A stretch of DNA of 44,611 nucleotides. Source: Bacteroidota bacterium (GTDB lineage: Bacteria > Bacteroidota > Bacteroidia > Cytophagales > Cyclobacteriaceae). This document shows, piece after piece, positions 28,984-36,961 of this stretch. The DNA is taken from assembly GCA_027592755.1 (NCBI GenBank), contig JAQCLE010000026.1, positions 1 to 44,611 on the forward strand, in the 5' to 3' direction. The translations under genes and the position numbers were made by a program. The notes beneath the pieces are model-generated. The model worked only from the letters and a program-made list of their open reading frames with translations. It did not search any database and was not told the DNA's origin. How positions within the stretch are numbered: the first letter of the stretch is position 1; the number at the start of each line of letters is the position of its first letter.

Positions 28984-29910
28984 ATGAAATTATCTCTTGT
29001 GATTACGGTTTTCAATGAAGAGGAAAGTATTAAACCTCTTATCGAAAAGATATGTGCGTCACTTGTGAATTTGAATTATGAGGTGATTTTTGTTGATGAT
29101 GGATCCTCGGATAATACGGTTAAAAGAATTAACGAATGTTCTGTCAAGGGTATTAAGTTGGTTCGGCTTAATCGAAATTACGGCCAAACGGCAGCCATGA
29201 CAGCAGGCATAGACCACGCCTCAGGAGATTACATCATCACATTAGATGGGGATTTACAGAACGACCCTGCTGATATTCCTGAAATGCTGGAAAAGATGAA
29301 ATCTGAAGATTGCGATGTTGTTGCCGGATGGAGAAAAGACAGGAGGGACAATATTCTGAGAACCTTTCCCAGCGCTATTGCGAACTGGTTTATAAGACTT
29401 TTCACTGGATTGAAGTTTCGGGATTACGGATGTACGCTCAAAATTTTTAAAACCGATGTCGCCAGGAGTTTAGGTTTGCATGGTGAATTGCACCGCTACA
29501 TTTCAATACTGGCGCACATGCAGGGAGCACACATCGTTCAAATTCCGGTAACCCATCATTCTCGTAAATTTGGAAAGTCTAAATACGGATTGGGAAGAAC
29601 ATTGAAAGTCGTGAGTGACCTCATGCTGATGGTTTTCTTTCAGAAATTCCTTCGGAAGCCAATGCATCTTTTTGGAACAATTGGGATTCTTTCATTTATA
29701 GTGGGCTTAATAATAAATGTATACCTATTATGGTTGAAAATTTTAGGTGAAGATATTTGGGGAAGGCCAATTCTTATTCTTGGTATTACACTGTTACTTG
29801 CCGGTATTCAGTTCATTACAATTGGTTTTATTGCTGAACTTGTTTCAAGAGCATATTTTGAATCTCAAAACCGTAAAACCTACAGGGTTAAAGAAGTCGT
29901 AATCTTCTGA
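28984..29910 (+). CDS. DPM1-like glycosyltransferase family 2
   Basis: A 308-residue polyprenyl-phosphate glycosyltransferase-like protein: an N-terminal GT-A domain with VITVFNEEESI (residues 7-17), VDDGSSDNT (38-46), the donor- and metal-binding DGDLQNDP (about 82-89) and the family's HRYISILAHMQG segment, then two membrane helices (about residues 233-255 and 265-290) and a short cytoplasmic tail. It should transfer a sugar from a nucleotide donor to undecaprenyl phosphate or a similar lipid carrier at the inner membrane, for later use in surface glycan or lipid A modification; the sugar is not predictable. It converges with the TrpF-like gene with only two bases between stops. Confidence 0.9.
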   Translation: MKLSLVITVFNEEESIKPLIEKICASLVNLNYEVIFVDDGSSDNTVKRINECSVKGIKLVRLNRNYGQTAAMTAGIDHASGDYIITLDGDLQNDPADIPEMLEKMKSEDCDVVAGWRKDRRDNILRTFPSAIANWFIRLFTGLKFRDYGCTLKIFKTDVARSLGLHGELHRYISILAHMQGAHIVQIPVTHHSRKFGKSKYGLGRTLKVVSDLMLMVFFQKFLRKPMHLFGTIGILSFIVGLIINVYLLWLKILGEDIWGRPILILGITLLLAGIQFITIGFIAELVSRAYFESQNRKTYRVKEVVIF

Positions 29911-29912
29911 AG

Positions 29913-30479
29913 TTATTCTTCCTTCTCTAACATTTCCAAAATATCTGCCAGCTCGTCATAATCTTTGAACCCTGACTTTTCTTCTTTGCTTCCCTTGAGC
30001 GCAATTCCTTTAAAAGCGGTGTTTTGAAGTATTTTATGGATATTCTGTTTCGAAATTCCTCCTCCAACCAAAATTGGCAATGAGTCAAAATCATTGAAGT
30101 CGAAACCAACATCCTCCACCAAATAGTAAGCAGCACTATCCGGAAGTGATTTAATAATGCCAATGTTGTTCACAGAGAGAATTACCTGAATGTCTGTTTT
30201 GAAAATGATCTCAGCATTTGAATCATTTACTTCAATAAGATCGAGGTTATATTCTTTAATAGTTGATAGGATGTCATCCTGATTCATCCAACCAAACTCA
30301 CCAACGGATTTCACACCGGCTACCCAATCGGTAATTTCTTTGAATTGCTCTGGAGAAATATAACTCTCAGAATTTGGATCAAGGTTGAAACCTAGCATTT
30401 CAACACCCATACCTGCGCAATAGCGGGCATCACTTAGATTGGTGATTTCACCTACTTTTACTATTGTCTTCAGTGCCAT
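29913..30479 (-). CDS. TrpF-like TIM-barrel protein without the catalytic Cys
   Basis: A 188-residue protein resembling phosphoribosylanthranilate isomerase: VKVGEITNLSDARYCAGMG (residues 7-25) aligns with the 'VKVCGIT...DA..A...G' start, and PILVGGGISKQNI with the phosphate-binding GG loop. But where TrpF has Cys-Gly, this protein has Gly-Glu (10-11), so the general base Cys is lost, and the expected acidic partner is not evident. The protein is also shorter than the usual 200-210 residues. No trp genes adjoin it. It is thus probably a TrpF paralogue with changed or lost function in Bacteroidota rather than the tryptophan enzyme. Confidence 0.7.
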   Translation of the reverse strand: MALKTIVKVGEITNLSDARYCAGMGVEMLGFNLDPNSESYISPEQFKEITDWVAGVKSVGEFGWMNQDDILSTIKEYNLDLIEVNDSNAEIIFKTDIQVILSVNNIGIIKSLPDSAAYYLVEDVGFDFNDFDSLPILVGGGISKQNIHKILQNTAFKGIALKGSKEEKSGFKDYDELADILEMLEKEE

Positions 30480-30583
30480 GTAATTTTCGAGGGATTAAAA
30501 TTTAAAGTTAGAAACCTTCGCTAAATTTGCCACCAATTTATTATTTGTGAAAAACCAGGCTGTGAACCTGGCGAATTAGCATT

Positions 30584-31690
30584 ATGAGCAAAAAAGGACG
30601 AGTATTAGTGGCGATGAGCGGGGGCATTGACAGCTCTTTGGCCGCGGTACTGCTTCATGAGCAGGGCTATGAAGTAGTAGGAATGACAATGAAAACCTGG
30701 GATTATGCAAATTCCGGAGGGAGTAAAAAGGAAACCGGTTGCTGCAGCCTGGAATCCATCAACGATGCCAGGGACATTTCCGTCAACCTTGGTTTTCCAC
30801 ATTACATCTTAGACATTAGGGAGGAATTTGGTGATTATGTGATCGATCATTTTACAAGTGAATACCTGGCAGGAAGAACGCCCAATCCTTGTGTTTTGTG
30901 CAACACGCATATCAAATGGGATGCATTGTTGCGAAGGGCAGATAAGCTGGGCTGTGATTTTATTGCTACTGGTCACTATGCCAAACTTAAAGAAAACAAC
31001 GGCAGATACTTTATTGCTAAAGGACTTGATTTGAATAAGGACCAGAGCTATGCGTTGTGGGGAGTCTCGCAGCAAAGTCTGAGCCGGACAATACTGCCCT
31101 TAGGTGACCTGACAAAACCAAAGATAAGGGAGATGGCCATTGAGAGAGGATTCCATGAATTAGTAAATAAATCTGAGTCTTATGAAATTTGCTTCGTGCC
31201 TGATAATGATTACCGTGGTTTCCTAAAAAGAAGAGTGCCCGGACTGGAGGAGCAGGTAAAGGGAGGAACATTTGTCATGGAAGATGGAACTGTTGTGGGA
31301 GAACATGAAGGCTATCCCTTTTACACGGTGGGTCAGAGAAAAGGCTTGAAAATAGCTCTGGGTTACCCAGTATACGTAACAGAGATCAAAAAGGAATCCA
31401 ATGAAGTTGTTCTGGGCACTTTTGATGAGCTCTACCGAGATGGCATGTATGTCAACCAGTTGAACCTGCTCAAATACGAAGACCTGAATGGACAACGATT
31501 GGACACTACAACCAAAGTGCGCTACAATGATTCCGGTTCTCCAGCCGTGATTGAGCAAGCAGGTGAGACAATGAAAGTATTCTTTGGTAAGAGTGTGAGT
31601 GCCATAGCACCAGGGCAGGCAGCGGTCTTTTACGAAGGTGATGATGTGATTGGCGGTGGATGGATTGTGAGCAGTTTTAACCAGAATTAG
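30584..31690 (+). CDS. mnmA: tRNA-specific 2-thiouridylase MnmA
   Basis: A 368-residue enzyme that thiolates U34 of tRNA-Lys, -Glu and -Gln. The PP-loop is MSGGIDSSLA (residues 11-20; usual form SGGVDSS). The sulfur-relay cysteines are Cys106 in NPCVLCNTHIKW (E. coli Cys102) and Cys203 in EICFVPDNDY (E. coli Cys199). GHYAKL (about 130-135) and YTVGQRKGL further identify the family. Cys103 is an extra cysteine three residues from the catalytic one. The start ATG at 30584 follows a small CCAGG/CCTGG hairpin (30555-30571). Bacteroidota often carry two MnmA copies; only one lies here. Confidence 0.94.
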   Translation: MSKKGRVLVAMSGGIDSSLAAVLLHEQGYEVVGMTMKTWDYANSGGSKKETGCCSLESINDARDISVNLGFPHYILDIREEFGDYVIDHFTSEYLAGRTPNPCVLCNTHIKWDALLRRADKLGCDFIATGHYAKLKENNGRYFIAKGLDLNKDQSYALWGVSQQSLSRTILPLGDLTKPKIREMAIERGFHELVNKSESYEICFVPDNDYRGFLKRRVPGLEEQVKGGTFVMEDGTVVGEHEGYPFYTVGQRKGLKIALGYPVYVTEIKKESNEVVLGTFDELYRDGMYVNQLNLLKYEDLNGQRLDTTTKVRYNDSGSPAVIEQAGETMKVFFGKSVSAIAPGQAAVFYEGDDVIGGGWIVSSFNQN

Positions 31691-31742
31691 AGAATAATAA
31701 TGATTCTGACAACCGAGAAATTAGTTCTTTACTAAAATGTGT

Positions 31743-32004
31743 TCAATTAGCCTCATCGTAAAAAACTTCCCAATTTTGACTTTTTAAATCATCCACTGAA
31801 AAACTAAAATTTATTGGAGAATATTTGATGTTTGATTATGGAGGGCCAGGAATTATTCAGAATGAGTTTTTTATCCATGATAAATATTCGCAAAATACTG
31901 TCCTTGCAGTCCCTATTAATATAATATTCCCACTCATTAGGACCTATTAAACCATGGTTATATGAGGAGTCTGGTAACACAATATTTATACCCACGAATT
32001 GCAA
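31743..32004 (-). pseudogene. Possible small frameshifted remnant of unknown family
   Basis: On the minus strand a reading of 66 codons from TTG 32004 (SSYNHGLIGPNEWEYYI, then FIMDKKLILNNSWPSI) ends at 31804, while an adjacent frame continues in convincing protein-like sequence (YSPINFSFSVDDLKSQ, then NWEVFYDEAN) to a TGA at 31743-31745. The two frames overlap around 31805-31830, as if a one-base deletion had split one small gene of about 85 residues. I recognise no family. It fills the 335-base space between mnmA and the coiled-coil gene; chance is not excluded. Confidence 0.4.
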
Positions 32005-32026
32005 CAGAATTATATGGAGCCTTGAA

Positions 32027-32308
32027 CTATTTAAGACTATTCCTTATGTCAACAAGGGTCTGGACAAGATTATCGTTGATTTTATCTTGTTTCTCCCATC
32101 GTTTATCTTGTTGTTTCATGTAATTTTTCATCTCTTCCTCCCGATCATCCATTTTCTTCAGAATTCCATTGACAACTTTGGTATTTTCGTAAGCATACTC
32201 TCTGAATTTTTCGTTCTCAGAAACAAGCCGATCAACGGATTTCAGGGTGTTCGCCATAAGTTCTTCTAATTGTGACATTCTCATATTGAGCCTCTTGTTT
32301 TCATCCAT
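32027..32308 (-). CDS. Small coiled-coil protein
   Basis: A 93-residue, charged protein, rich in Glu, Lys, Asn and Met, with heptad-like spacing (MSQLEELMANTLKSVDRL, then ILKKMDDREEEMKNYM). It is predicted to be wholly helical and to form a coiled coil. There is no signal peptide or membrane segment. I recognise no specific family; similar short proteins are common and rarely characterised. It ends 22 bases before the remnant on the same strand. Its base composition is like the neighbours. Coding status is likely but not proven. Confidence 0.55.
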   Translation of the reverse strand: MDENKRLNMRMSQLEELMANTLKSVDRLVSENEKFREYAYENTKVVNGILKKMDDREEEMKNYMKQQDKRWEKQDKINDNLVQTLVDIRNSLK

Positions 32309-32461
32309 TACCTAAAGATAGTATTTCTTCGGAATAGGGCTGATCGAAAATTCTCCATTTGGAAAATGACTAATGTAATCCGAGCGACCAAACTAACACT
32401 TCATTTTGTTGAGTTTGTTTCAAAAGATTTAAACCTTTAGGGCTTTAATATCGAAATTGAT

Positions 32462-33748
32462 TTGCAAGTGCAAACCCAACAACAAACCACGACTTCCAGA
32501 ATTTCTCAACTACTTGAGAAATACCAACGGGTACGCCATCAGACTGTCAGTCTTTGTAAGCCATTAAAAACAGAAGACTATGTCGTGCAGCCTGTAGTTG
32601 ATGTAAGCCCACCAAAATGGCATTTAGGGCACACCACCTGGTTTTTTGAAGCGCTTGTACTGGAGAAATATTGTAAAAGCTATAAAATATGTGATGCTGA
32701 TTACGGCTACATGTTTAACAGCTATTATGAGTCTGTAGGTGAACGGCTTTTGAGACCAAACCGTGGTTTTATGACCAGGCCAACAATTGAAGAGGTCTAC
32801 CACTATCGCAATTATGTGGATCAGCAAATGGAGGCTTTCTTACACAAGCTGACTGAGGACGATTCCACCGTTTTAAATGTCATTGAGATTGGCCTGCATC
32901 ACGAGCAGCAACACCAGGAGTTATTAGTCACAGATATCAAATACATTCTAGGACATAATACGTTGTTCCCTCCTTATCAATATTATGATCATAATGATAC
33001 ATTGATAGAAATTAAACCCGCAGGATTTCTTAAAGTTGAGGAAGGCACTTATCAGATTGGACATCAGACCAACGATTTTTGTTACGACAATGAACTCGGT
33101 GTTCATAAAGTTTTTCTTCATTCTTTTGGTATTATGGACAGGTTGGTAATCAATGCTGAATACCTTGAATTTATTGAGTCCGGCGGTTATGGATCATTTG
33201 AATGGTGGCTATCGGAGGGATGGGATTGGGTGAAAAACAGCGACATCAAGGCGCCTCATTATTGGCACCTGATTAATAGCGTGTGGCATGCTTATACAAT
33301 GGGCGGGTTTAAAAAGATCAATCCTTCCGAGCCTGTTACGCATATAAGTTATTTTGAAGCCGATGCTTTTGCCCGATGGAAAGGCTGGAGGCTGCCAACG
33401 GAAATTGAATGGGAAGTTGCTTGCAAGAACTTTTCTTCGAAAAGTTCTCCTGAAGCCAATTTTGTAGAAGAAATGCACTTTAAACCAGTTGCGCTATCTA
33501 ATGGCAACCAACAATTTTTTGGAGATTGCTGGGAATGGACCAACAGCGCTTATTTGCCGTATCCTTATTTTACAAAAGAAGCTGGCGCATTAGGTGAATA
33601 CAATGGCAAGTTTATGATCAATCAAATGGTGCTTAGGGGAGGATCTTGTGCAACACCTCGCGATCATATCCGTTCAACATACCGTAATTTTTTTCATCCG
33701 CATTTACGGTGGCAATTCACGGGGATTCGCCTGGCAAAACACTTATAA
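32462..33748 (+). CDS. egtB: Ergothioneine biosynthesis hercynine oxygenase EgtB
   Basis: A 428-residue non-heme iron sulfoxide synthase joining hercynine with a thiol (cysteine or gamma-glutamylcysteine) using O2. The DinB-like N-terminal domain gives the iron ligands: KWHLGH (His54/His57) and HHEQQHQEL (His147, His151). The C-terminal FGE-sulfatase-like domain shows RLPTEIEWEVA, GDCWEWTNSAY and RGGSCATPRDHIRSTYRNF. The start is uncertain: no ATG is available, only TTG at 32462 or GTG at 32468. It is followed after 31 bases by egtD, forming a two-gene operon. No EgtC amidohydrolase or EgtE lyase gene is nearby, so the thiol donor and the C-S cleavage enzyme remain open. Confidence 0.92.
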   Translation: MQVQTQQQTTTSRISQLLEKYQRVRHQTVSLCKPLKTEDYVVQPVVDVSPPKWHLGHTTWFFEALVLEKYCKSYKICDADYGYMFNSYYESVGERLLRPNRGFMTRPTIEEVYHYRNYVDQQMEAFLHKLTEDDSTVLNVIEIGLHHEQQHQELLVTDIKYILGHNTLFPPYQYYDHNDTLIEIKPAGFLKVEEGTYQIGHQTNDFCYDNELGVHKVFLHSFGIMDRLVINAEYLEFIESGGYGSFEWWLSEGWDWVKNSDIKAPHYWHLINSVWHAYTMGGFKKINPSEPVTHISYFEADAFARWKGWRLPTEIEWEVACKNFSSKSSPEANFVEEMHFKPVALSNGNQQFFGDCWEWTNSAYLPYPYFTKEAGALGEYNGKFMINQMVLRGGSCATPRDHIRSTYRNFFHPHLRWQFTGIRLAKHL

Positions 33749-33779
33749 TTAAGTTTCCGATAAATATTAAATCATAATT

Positions 33780-34790
33780 ATGAGTAAGCTTTTGCAGGAT
33801 AACACAGAAACCATTGAACTCAATTCCAGTGTACATTCACTTCCTGACCAGGAATTTGCCCGTGATGTAACCCGCGGATTGTCAGCCAATCGCAAATATT
33901 TGTCATCAAAATATTTCTACGATGAAAAAGGCGATGAACTCTTTCAACAAATCATGGAGTTGGATGAATATTATCTTACCCGCTCTGAGTATTCCATTTT
34001 TGATAAAAATAAGGAAAGGATACTTGAAACATTCTGTGCTGATTGCAAAGGCTTTAACCTTCTTGAATTTGGTGCCGGCGATGGTTATAAAACAAAAGTG
34101 TTGTTACGTCACTTCGCTGAGCAGAATACCAATTTTCATTATTCTCCGATTGATATTTCCGCCAATTCCCTCGAACAATTAACCAATACACTTGAAATTG
34201 AACTACCCAAACTCAAAGTTTCAGGTCTGCGTGGCGAATATTTCCAGGTATTAGAGGGACTGAAGAGCAACCAGGAAGAACGCCGGATTGTTTTATTCCT
34301 CGGATCCAATATTGGCAACTTTACTAAACAGATAGCGATACAGTTTTTAGATCAGCTCCATTCGGCATTAAATCCTGGGGATTTGGTGATGATTGGATTC
34401 GATTTGAAGAAAGATCCTTCGAAAATATTAGGGGCCTATAGTGATAAGAGTGGAGTAACGAGCGCTTTCAACCTCAATTTGTTGAGTAGAATTAATAGGG
34501 AATTGGGTGGCAATTTTAACCTTAATAATTTTATACACTCTCCATATTATGATCCTGTTTCGGGGGAATGCCGTAGCTACCTGATAAGCACAATTGAACA
34601 AACAGTTCATATCGATGATCTAAATATGCAAGCTCATTTTAAAGCCTGGGAAGCCATTCATATGGAAATTTCCACAAAGTTTGATTTGGATGGAACCGAC
34701 GAATTGGCTACAACTACAGGTTTTAAAATTGAAGCCAACTTTTTTGATGATAAAAAATGGTTCGTTGATAGTGTGTGGAGTGTAAAATAG
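33780..34790 (+). CDS. egtD: L-histidine N-alpha-methyltransferase EgtD
   Basis: A 336-residue SAM-dependent enzyme that trimethylates histidine to hercynine, the first step of ergothioneine synthesis. The N-terminus FARDVTRGLSANRKYLSSKYFYDEKG (given in parts: FARDVTRGLS, KYLSSKYFYDEKG) and DELFQQIMELDEYYLTRSE are the DUF2260/EgtD signature; FGAGDGYKTKVLL is the SAM motif; FLGSNIGNFT and MIGFDLKKDP follow in order. The product passes to EgtB, encoded just upstream. Cytoplasmic. The gene converges with the DUF7009-like gene, with 5 bases between the ends. Confidence 0.94.
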   Translation: MSKLLQDNTETIELNSSVHSLPDQEFARDVTRGLSANRKYLSSKYFYDEKGDELFQQIMELDEYYLTRSEYSIFDKNKERILETFCADCKGFNLLEFGAGDGYKTKVLLRHFAEQNTNFHYSPIDISANSLEQLTNTLEIELPKLKVSGLRGEYFQVLEGLKSNQEERRIVLFLGSNIGNFTKQIAIQFLDQLHSALNPGDLVMIGFDLKKDPSKILGAYSDKSGVTSAFNLNLLSRINRELGGNFNLNNFIHSPYYDPVSGECRSYLISTIEQTVHIDDLNMQAHFKAWEAIHMEISTKFDLDGTDELATTTGFKIEANFFDDKKWFVDSVWSVK

Positions 34791-34795
34791 GACTA

Positions 34796-35176
34796 TTACT
34801 TCCAAGCCCGGGGATTGGGATAAGAATCACTTTCGTCTTCTTTGCCTCTCTCATGCAGGCATTGGAAATCCTTTTCAATTAATATTTGGATACCTTCCCC
34901 TTGAGTTGAATACTCTTTGTTTTCAATACCTGTGTTGCCAGATTGAAGCCATTGAAGTCCCAAATGCTCAGGGATCTCTATTTTAATATGATTAGATTGA
35001 AATAAAGCCCATGGTTCATTTCGGATAGATTCACATAATTTCACGGAATATATTAATTCATCTGATCCGGGACCAAAATCCGTATGTTGTTCCACAGCTT
35101 GATTTTTACTTAAGGTTGCGACCTCAGATTGAGACAATCTTAACCTTATCCTATTACCTAAAATCCTTAGTTTCAT
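34796..35176 (-). CDS. DUF7009-like small conserved protein
   Basis: A 126-residue protein beginning MKLRILGNRIRLRLSQSEV and ending with ESDSYPNP, a start and end that I associate with a small Bacteroidota family (DUF7009 in recent releases). The middle is beta-rich with KIEIPEHLGLQWL and IQILIEKDFQCL. No signal peptide, no catalytic motif. Function unknown. It is transcribed away from pyrG, whose promoter region it shares on the opposite strand (35177-35277). Family naming rests on memory of the pattern, not on a search. Confidence 0.72.
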   Translation of the reverse strand: MKLRILGNRIRLRLSQSEVATLSKNQAVEQHTDFGPGSDELIYSVKLCESIRNEPWALFQSNHIKIEIPEHLGLQWLQSGNTGIENKEYSTQGEGIQILIEKDFQCLHERGKEDESDSYPNPRAWK

Positions 35177-35225
35177 TGAGTTGAATATAATGATTTACAA
35201 AGTTAATGGTTAACTATAGAAGTCG

Positions 35226-35256
35226 GTTGCATATTGGTTTACCTTGACTACCTTTG
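35226..35256 (+). promoter_or_regulatory. Bacteroidota-type promoter for pyrG
   Basis: GTTG (35226-35229) is followed after 19 bases by TACCTTTG (35249-35256), an exact TAnnTTTG match. Transcription would start about 35261-35263, 15 bases before the ATG at 35278, which also argues against the upstream TTG at 35254 as start. Confidence 0.7.
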
Positions 35257-35277
35257 TGTCCCGTAAGTCACATCAAA

Positions 35278-36930
35278 ATGGCATCACCAAAGTATATTTT
35301 TGTGACAGGCGGGGTCACTTCATCTCTCGGCAAAGGCATTATTTCGGCGTCTCTAGGCAAACTCATTCAGGCAAGAGGATTTTCAGTTACAATTCAGAAA
35401 TTTGACCCATACATTAACATCGATCCTGGGACGCTCAATCCGTATGAACACGGTGAGTGCTACGTAACTGAAGACGGTGCCGAAACGGATCTAGACCTAG
35501 GTCATTATGAACGTTTTCTTAATATTGAGACTTCACAGGACAACAACGTAACGACGGGGCGGATATATAATGACGTAATTACCAGGGAAAGACGGGGTGA
35601 TTTTCTTGGCAAAACGGTGCAGGTTGTACCGCATATTACAGATGAGATTAAGAATAATTTCTATAAACTGGGTAAAACCGGGCAGTACGATTTTATCATT
35701 ACCGAGATTGGAGGATGTGTTGGTGATATTGAATCTCTTCCTTTTATTGAAGCTGCCAGGCAGGCCAGATTGGAATTGGGATCTAATAATTTTATTTCTA
35801 TTCATTTGACACTGGTGCCCTACTTGCGTGCATCCGGTGAATTGAAAACAAAGCCAACGCAACACTCTGTAAAACAACTCCTTGAGTCTGGAATTCAGCC
35901 TGATATTGTGGTGTGTCGGAGTGAACGGCATCTGCCACCTGACATTCGTAAAAAAGTAGCCCTTTTCTGTAATGTCCCCGTAAACTGCGTTATAGAAGCT
36001 ATGGATGCCGAAACTATTTATGATGTTCCTGTTCTGATGAGAAAGGAAAAACTGGACGAAAGAGTGCTGTCTAAATTGAAACTCTCACATAAAAAGGAGC
36101 CAAATATTGAAGACTGGAAAGAATTCCTGGGTCGCTTAAAAAATCCAACAGAAGAAGTTAATATCGGATTGGTTGGAAAATACGTCCAGTTACAGGATGC
36201 CTATAAGTCCATTGTTGAATCTTTTGTTCATGCTGGAGCGGAAAATGAATGCACTGTAAAGGTTAAGTGGATTGACAGTGAAGAGATTTTTGAAGAAAAC
36301 GTTAAGATATTATTCGAGAATCTTCATGGAGTGCTGATAGCTCCTGGTTTTGGTGAGCGAGGAATTGAAGGAAAAATAATTGCGGCAAAGTATTCCAGGG
36401 AGAATAGACTTCCATTTTTCGGAATTTGTCTGGGCCTTCAATGTGCAGTAACAGAGTTTGCCAGAAATGTACTTAAGCTAAAGAAAGCCTCATCGACGGA
36501 GGTTGATCCGAAAACAATCAATCCTGTGATTGACTTGATGGAGGAACAAAAGAATATTACCAACATGGGAGGAACTATGCGACTGGGAGCCTACGCATGC
36601 CAACTTAAAAAAGGTACAAAGGTTCAGTTGATCTATGGGCAGTCTAAAATAAAAGAAAGGCATAGACATCGATATGAGTTTAACAATAAATATCTGGAGC
36701 AGTTTGAAGCTGCCGGTATGATTGCTTCAGGAATAAATCCTGAAACCGGCTTGGTAGAGATTATGGAATTAAAGAATCATCCTTGGTATATTGGATGCCA
36801 GTTTCATCCGGAATTGAGGAGCACAGTGTCGAATCCTCATCCACTTTTTGTAAAATTCGTAAAAGCTACCATGATCTTTAAAAATGACAGTGAGGAAAAG
36901 AGGGTCATTGAAAAGGATTTGGCTGTTTAA
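35278..36930 (+). CDS. pyrG: CTP synthase
   Basis: A 550-residue enzyme converting UTP to CTP with ATP and glutamine. The N-terminal synthetase domain has [14 protein letters not shown] (P-loop), [21 protein letters not shown] and [13 protein letters not shown]; the C-terminal class I glutamine amidotransferase domain has [10 protein letters not shown], the nucleophile in [10 protein letters not shown] and the His-Glu pair in CQFHPELRS. The upstream TTG at 35254 lies inside the -7 box and would add eight residues absent from the family, so the ATG at 35278 is chosen. It is followed by yidC after 31 bases; pyrG-yidC is a common gene order in Bacteroidota. Confidence 0.97.
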   Translation: MASPKYIFVTGGVTSSLGKGIISASLGKLIQARGFSVTIQKFDPYINIDPGTLNPYEHGECYVTEDGAETDLDLGHYERFLNIETSQDNNVTTGRIYNDVITRERRGDFLGKTVQVVPHITDEIKNNFYKLGKTGQYDFIITEIGGCVGDIESLPFIEAARQARLELGSNNFISIHLTLVPYLRASGELKTKPTQHSVKQLLESGIQPDIVVCRSERHLPPDIRKKVALFCNVPVNCVIEAMDAETIYDVPVLMRKEKLDERVLSKLKLSHKKEPNIEDWKEFLGRLKNPTEEVNIGLVGKYVQLQDAYKSIVESFVHAGAENECTVKVKWIDSEEIFEENVKILFENLHGVLIAPGFGERGIEGKIIAAKYSRENRLPFFGICLGLQCAVTEFARNVLKLKKASSTEVDPKTINPVIDLMEEQKNITNMGGTMRLGAYACQLKKGTKVQLIYGQSKIKERHRHRYEFNNKYLEQFEAAGMIASGINPETGLVEIMELKNHPWYIGCQFHPELRSTVSNPHPLFVKFVKATMIFKNDSEEKRVIEKDLAV

Positions 36931-36961
36931 TTTTGAGAGAATAATCCTAAATTAGAAATAG

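Noticed and set aside
30555-30571. CCAGG/CCTGG hairpin before mnmA
   Set aside because: Only five pairs with a seven-base loop; no T-run or known leader motif.
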